Below, in pieces: positions 58,796-64,000 of a stretch of DNA of 64,000 bases. This stretch comes from Tricholoma matsutake (taxonomy: Eukaryota; Basidiomycota; Agaricomycetes; Agaricales; Tricholomataceae): NCBI GenBank assembly GCA_026075535.2, contig AP026538.1:6944001-7008000 (forward strand), in the 5' to 3' direction. Positions within the stretch are counted from its first letter, which is position 1; each line of letters begins with the position of its first letter. The notes under the pieces were generated by a model. The model was not told the DNA's origin. It saw nothing but the letters and a program-made list of their open reading frames with translations, and ran no database searches. The position numbers and the translations under genes were made by a program.

Positions 58796-61009
58796 TGATG
58801 ATACTCAACCTGGAAACCCAAACAAAACCCACAAAAAGGCTTCAGATGGTATAACACAAGTCAGAGGAAGGTTGTGAGGCCCTCAAGAGGTCACCTGTCA
58901 GACCGACCATCAAATAGTTATAAAACAACTTCTTGTCAAAGCAGTTCGAGGCTAAAAAAATGTGTTTTGAGGACTTGCAATGATTTTCAAGGGGTTGCGA
59001 TGATTTGCAAGATGTTGCAATGATTTTCGAGATGTCGCGATGCTTTTTGGGATGTCACGATATTTTTCGAAGAAGTCTCGAGGAATTTCGAGTGTGCAGA
59101 TATGTTCGGATGCAAGATCGGGGGACTAGACGAGTAGTAGAAGTGAAGAAAAGGCTAATTGAGGGAAGCGAGAGCAAAAATAGTGTAATGCAAGGAATTT
59201 CGAGGAATTTCGAGGAAGTTTAGTGTAAAACACCAAACTTCAGACTGAATAAGACTAAACCAAACTCTCAAATCACTGTGATCTGGGAGGAAGACAATGA
59301 CTTTCTTGTTTTTCTTTGTATCTAGTACATCTTTTTATATAAAATAAAGAAAGTACCTAAAAAGGCTAGAGAACATGAGGCAAACATGTGGAAAACTTGA
59401 GGCAAAAGACAATATAAGTATATCAGAACAATAAAGCAAGCCTAGAAGGGGTGAATATAACACATGATGAAGAAATAATAAGAAAGAATAGCTAAAACCA
59501 GACTGTCCTTGTTATAAATTGAATAAAAGATCGGAAACTGCTTCGAGTGGATTGTATGCATGCACATGCGGTCGAAATGTGTTCGATATACTCGATATAG
59601 TGTCCCATGTGTCCAGCATGCGTCCGAAGATCATTCAAATAGGAAATACTCTGTCCAACAATGTTTTTCGAGGTTCGATGTTTTTTGAAGATTTTCAAAG
59701 TTTCTTTGGACTTTGTTCATGGCTCGATATCGGTGCAATATTGTTCGACAATGGTAGGGAATACATCTGGCATGTGTGCGATGATTATTCAGATAGCGAT
59801 ATAGTGTCTGATGTCGATTTTCGATGTTCAATGATTTTCGAAGTCTTGCGATGAAATATCAGACTCGTTCGAAGGCCGATATTGCTGCGATATTGCTTGA
59901 AACTAGCATTTACAGGTCCAGTTCAGTCCGATTTTTTATGTCTAAATGGGGCAACCGCAACCGCAACCGGTCCAAGACTGACCAAGATATTGCTGAACTG
60001 CAACCGGACTGCATAGGACTGGTCCATATCAGTGCATGGACCGAAAAAAACCAGTTCAAACCGACTTTTTGTTGTAAACTTTGTTGTACCAATATAACCC
60101 ATATATTTCTCAACAACGATTAACCGGACCATTTCACCATTACACAAGCAGTTAGATATTGTAATTCCCTGGCGACTGGTCTAACTTTAAGAGATTTCAT
60201 CAAGATCTTACAGAGATATGACCAAAACAAAAGTACATTGTATTCCATGTTGTAGTTTGTAGTTTGTAGTTACAACTTGTTAGGGCTGTTAAATGAATCA
60301 AATACACATGGTATAGATGTTTATGTATGTTATTCCTTTGCCTTGGATAATGTCCAATTGTGCCCAACATTTTTGTAGCACAAGGTATAAACAGTACAGT
60401 CACAGCTGCTCAAATGACATCAAAATACTCACATCAAAATGTATTTTGTCATATCTCTCTCAGTTCTCAACCGTTTTTGATGGTCCAGGGAGCGAAATTG
60501 AAGCCATTATGTGTGGGAATCAGGGGGTATAGTGCACGTGACCTATAAACCGGTTGAAACCGGTTTGGATCGGTTTTCATTGGTTCAATGATATTTTCCA
60601 AAGCAAAAGACTGGCAACTGGACTGCAAAAGACCGGTCCTATAAATAGCCACCTGATGAACCAGACTTCGGTTCAGTTCAGTCCGGTTTCGGTCTTTTTC
60701 TGGTTTGTAGGACCGGACCTTTAAACACTACTTGAAACTGGTTCAGAACTCATCGATGATGTTCCAAGTGTATATCCTGAGCTGTAGGAGGGTCGGGGGA
60801 ATTGTATTATGGCGGTCGAAGGCATACAAAGAATTTCGAGGTGTTGCAAAGAATTTCGAAGCATTCTCATGACTTTGTAGAGGTTTGTAGAGGTTCAGAG
60901 AGGTTTGTATGGGTTCGTAGAGCTTCGGAGAGGTCTGTAGAACTTTATAGAGCTTCGACAATGATCGTAGATGTGCTTTCCGAGCTTGAACAACAAGGTG
61001 GACCTATCA
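58796..61009. mobile_element. LTR-like insertion in the Gypsy pol, carrying a MITE
   Basis: Begins TGATGATACTCAACC and ends GGACCTATCA. It interrupts the RNase H region of the surrounding pol at DASDCRTG / AMLSFG. The body (without the 827-bp MITE and its 8-bp duplicate) is about 1.38 kb and shares segments with 1,779-2,962 and 61,739-62,795 (gagtcagaggaagg, aacatgaggcaaa, cagactgtcctt). Many short ttgcgatgatttgcaag-like units lie at 58,970-59,060. The immediate flanks CCGG and CCAG may be a mutated 4-bp target duplication. No internal coding, so it is a solo LTR or related unit. Confidence 0.65.
59904..60730. mobile_element. hAT-type MITE copy 2, 827 bp
   Basis: Ends TAGCATTTACAGGTCCAG and, inverted, TAGTGTTTAAAGGTCCGG; flanked by the perfect 8-bp duplication CTTGAAAC at 59,896-59,903 and 60,731-60,738. 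The interior matches copy 1 (16,187-16,971) in the opposite orientation: aaccggttgaaaccggttt, gtccaggga, gatatgaccaaaa and the tacaaactacaa motif. It sits inside the LTR-like insertion and is therefore the youngest of three nested layers here. Confidence 0.9.
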
Positions 61010-61738
61010 CCAGTTCGGCAGTCGCTGGCATCAGTGGTGACATAGATGTTTGACGCCTTGTCTTCATAATTAATTATGGTGAGACAGTTGGCACCAAGAA
61101 CCAGGTCTTTGATGTGTTCAAAGGTGGCCTGGTGTTCTGTGGTCCATGGGGGGAATTCTCGGTCACATTCCTTGGTGGTGAGCAGTGTGAGTACACTTGT
61201 ATATTCAGCGAGTGCCAGAAGGAAAGTGGCAATGTATCTGGTGAGTCCCAGGAACCCCCTGACATTAGTGGCAGTCATTGGTTGTGGCCAAGATGCAATT
61301 TGGTCAGTTTTGTGGGGGTCAGGTTTGATACCTGTCCCTGAGATGACATGACCGAGGAAACATAATTTGGTGGCAAAGAGGTTGGATTTTGCCTGATTGC
61401 AGTAGATACTGGCTTTTCAGAGGGCTTCAAGAACAGTGGCGCAGTTTCGTTCATGTTCCTCCAGAGTTTGTGACCATATGATGATATCATCAAGATACAC
61501 ATGGCAAACCTTGCCGATGAGTTCTTGTAGTGCATCAGTCATTCAGCACTGATGTGTGGCCAGAGCATTGGATCCACCCTGTGGCATGATGGTCCACTCA
61601 TAAAGTCCCCACGGTGTTCTTACGGCGGTGAGGTGAATGTCATTAGGGTGTACTTGTGTCTGGAAGAAGGAGTTTGTCATGTCCATCTTGCCAAATATTT
61701 TTCCCTTCCTGCAGTCGGTGAGTATATCGTCTATGCGG
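61010..61738 (-). pseudogene. Chromovirus reverse transcriptase fragment
   Basis: Minus-strand reading [31 protein letters not shown], best summarised as the RT fingers motif (61,640-61,735), then [46 protein letters not shown] (YLDDI catalytic box kept, about 61,495), HFLGHVISG (frame-shifted, 61,340) and NVRGFLGLTRYIATFL (61,230). It continues to TTDASDCRTG at 61,010, where the inserted LTR begins. The RT N-terminus is replaced by the LTR at 61,739. It has stops and frame changes near 61,410 and 61,535. Confidence 0.8.
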
Positions 61739-62795
61739 TGATGATACTCAACCCAGGAGAACCACCAAAACAGCTGATGAGGCAACCAATGATATGTGCG
61801 ATGAGTCAGAGGAAGGTTGCAAGACGTTCCGAATGTTCGTGGTCCAACCTATGGGAGGACAACTAGTTGGTACTAGTCATAAAGGTAGTTCTATAGGAGA
61901 TGAAGGTGTTTGACATGGTCTGATGGGGTATCGATCAATATTGAGGACAATTGACAAGATCGATGGCAAACGAGTTTTATCATCAATGGTCAAAGTGTGA
62001 ATTCTGAGGACCTTTCAATAGGTCGATAGTATACGAAGACTATAGCCAATGGCTAGGAAGTGTTGGAATAGTTGCTAGTGCTAACGATCAGAGGATCGTA
62101 GGAAGATTGAGGATGACGATGGTCGCAGAGGTTTCTCATTGATTGAGAAAACTTGTAGAAGCTTAGATTGTTTTAGAGGATAGATCTGATTCTTAGAACT
62201 TGATATGAGACGATAGGTGAAGACAATTTCTTGTATTTCCAAGTAGATACTACAGAGTTTTATATGTTTTAAAGAAATTTCCTAAAATGGTATAAGAAAC
62301 ATGTGTAGAACATGAGGCGAAAGATATGAGTTAAGGTACAAGGCCAAAAAGGAGACTGGAATCCGAACAAGAAAGATGTATCATATGATGAAGGAGTAAT
62401 AAAGGGAAAGAACTAAAAAGAGACTGTCCTTTGTGTATAAACTGCGCTAAGTCTCACAATAATCCATCCAGTGGGTTCTGTACACGATAGGGACTTGGAA
62501 CGAGGCTGACCTATTATCAGCAGGTTTGAGCATGACTTGGAGTACTCCCTGGCACATGGTATTCCACCATTTAGATAACAAATGTGGTGCCCAATGTCGC
62601 TTGCAGTCTCTTGATATCAATCGATAATGCTTGACGATGTTTGATCGCAGTCATGGTTTGTTTGACGTTGATCAGGGATGTTCGATGGTCGGTTAGAGGG
62701 ATCTTAGGGGCTTTCGAGGTAGTCCTAAGGTTGTGCGATGTGGTCTCTTGGTACGATTGATGTCGCTGGTGATGTTTCGATGCGGTTGATATAAT
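61739..62795. mobile_element. LTR-like insertion, third copy, right side truncated
   Basis: Begins TGATGATACTCAACCCAGG exactly where the Gypsy RT frame ends. It aligns with 1,779-2,850 nearly end to end by eye (agtcagaggaaggttgcaag, ggacaactagttg, gaggcgaaagatatgagttaag, ggcacatggtattccaccatttag, gatgtcgctggtgatgtttc). The similarity stops near 62,795, before the expected CCTATCA end, and simple-sequence DNA follows, so the right end was lost. Confidence 0.65.
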
Positions 62796-63503
62796 ATAGG
62801 GACTACCATGGATGGCCATCATCCGGGTGACCATCTGTGGATATGATATATGGATGGATGGATATGAATATGGATATTGCATGGGTGATATCCATGGATG
62901 AATGGATGGTTACTATTAAATTTAAATAAATGAGTAATTCTGAGTTCTCAATTTATTGAGATGAGGTATTGTCGATTGAGCTGGCTGGATGTCTCATCTG
63001 ATCTATTAGTGCGGTAATTGCCGGAGTGGCCTATTTTGATTCTCATCCATTTCGGATCTTGCCAGGCCCCTTTAGTAACCCCCCTCCCCTTTTTTGCCCG
63101 TGAACATCGATCGAAATGGAATGGCCAAAAGTGGGGCCCTGATTCTACAAAAACCAAGCCAAAGCCAGCTGGCCACTGCAATAGTGGCTGTGTATGCTCT
63201 AAGCGGGTAAAGCCCCCAGCCAGAACTCGGAATTGCCATGCAACGCAATGGCCCTCTAGCACAAGTATAGTCTTGGTAAGGAATGACAGTACTTTACTGT
63301 CCCCCACGTAATCTGCACAGACTCCGCATGGACTCCTAGCTGTCCATGGACTCCGAGCAGAATCCTACCAGAGTCTGAGCAGAGTCCTAGTAAAATTTTT
63401 TTCAGAGTTGTAAAGACAAAAGTCAGATCAAAATCCGAGCAGAGTCCGAGCAAAGTCCTAGCTTGCAGGTGACTTGGTGATTAAATTTAGTTCACAGTCC
63501 CTC
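62796..63503. other. Simple repeat and non-coding sequence
   Basis: Positions 62,820-62,910 hold irregular ggata/atggat units. From 62,920 to 63,300 there is an ordinary-looking segment with overlapping open frames on both strands but no recognisable motif. Positions 63,310-63,470 hold several degenerate (c)cgagcagagtcc units. No gene supported. Confidence 0.5.
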
Positions 63504-63900
63504 ACATAGTGATGTTATAACCGGATTTTCATGCTGAGTTTGAAAATGACATCTGTATGATGTGACCTATATATAGAACATAGTGATGTTATATACCATT
63601 CTGACCGGATTTTATGCTGAGTTTGAAAGTGATATCTGCCTGATCATGTGACCTACTATATATAGAACATAGTGATGTTATATACCATTCTGACCACAAT
63701 TTTCAGCCGAGTTTGAAAATCACCCTTGCATAGTCATGTGACCTACCATATATAGAACATAGTGATGTTATATACCATTCTGACTGCAATTTTTGAAAAT
63801 CACCCTTGCATAGTCATGTGACACACTGTATATAAAACATAGTGATGGTACATACAATTTTGACCAGATTTTTTAATCTGAGTTTCACATGCTTTTTCTT
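63504..63900. repeat. Minisatellite, about five units of 75-90 bp
   Basis: The mark catagtgatg(t/g)ta recurs at 63,504, 63,579, 63,668, 63,758 and 63,838. Each unit contains ttctgacc, attttcagc(t/c)gagtttgaaaat and catgtgacctac...tatatagaa. Spacing is 75, 89, 90 and 80 bp. The sequence from 63,900 to the window end shows nothing recognisable. Confidence 0.8.
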
Positions 63901-64000
63901 GACATTCTTGCACTCTCTTTGAATGATCAAGTAAAGCCATTAAGGCATCATCAAGATATACCTCTTGTATTTTTGTCATTCTCACACTTTTATTGCATGA

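Noticed and set aside
62820..62910. ggatat array as a telomere- or centromere-type satellite
   Set aside because: Short and irregular; ordinary simple sequence.
62948..63311. Opposed 100-120-codon open frames
   Set aside because: No recognisable domain and no supporting splice or start context; likely chance.

Overview
The window reads as nuclear DNA of a mushroom-forming basidiomycete (Agaricomycetes). The host genes carry many short GT-AG introns of about 38-61 nt and are packed closely on both strands. They include a membrane-anchored glyoxal oxidase, and the repeats include Ngaro-type, chromovirus and Helitron families common in this group.

Layout. (1) Positions 1-24,950 are a nested pile of mobile elements. 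A decayed minus-strand Helitron (1-8,877, continuing past the left edge) is interrupted by a tRNA-derived SINE, a DDE transposon that itself carries an LTR insertion, a 550-bp hAT-type MITE and a complete Ty3/Gypsy chromovirus (8,878-17,396, target duplication GCATG). One LTR of the chromovirus is split by another hAT-type MITE. A 72-bp tandem array follows, into which a Ngaro-type tyrosine-recombinase retrotransposon (17,741-24,317) has inserted with its split direct repeats still visible. (2) Positions 25,650-53,740 are a gene island: four-span membrane protein (+), glyoxal oxidase (-), CSTF2 hinge protein (+), coatomer beta (-), site-2 protease (+), ribosomal protein L38 (-), class II fructose-bisphosphate aldolase (-), valyl-tRNA synthetase (+), P5A-ATPase (+), a chitin synthase fragment (+), a TA-target TIR element, and gamma-glutamyltranspeptidase (+). 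(3) Positions 54,340-64,000 are again repeats: a 1.17-kb foldback element, a truncated hypothetical gene, a decayed minus-strand chromovirus broken by two related LTRs (one holding a third hAT-type MITE), and minisatellites.

The host genes do not form a pathway cluster. Most are housekeeping: secretory traffic (coatomer beta, site-2 protease, P5A-ATPase), translation (L38, ValRS), glycolysis (aldolase), mRNA 3'-end formation (CSTF2) and glutathione turnover (GGT). Several are arranged head to head and probably share promoters.

The most informative observations are: CpG-directed C-to-T decay that accounts for nearly all LTR differences I compared and for the loss of the protease and reverse-transcriptase active sites in the chromovirus; the A1-internal-B1-A2-B2 repeat plan of the Ngaro element; an antisense accessory ORF inside the chromovirus; a SINE that can be removed to restore the Helitron frame; the near-perfect foldback palindrome; an in-frame upstream start in ValRS that would add a mitochondrial presequence; and a CSTF2 protein with no RRM. 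All alignments were made by eye, without database searches.
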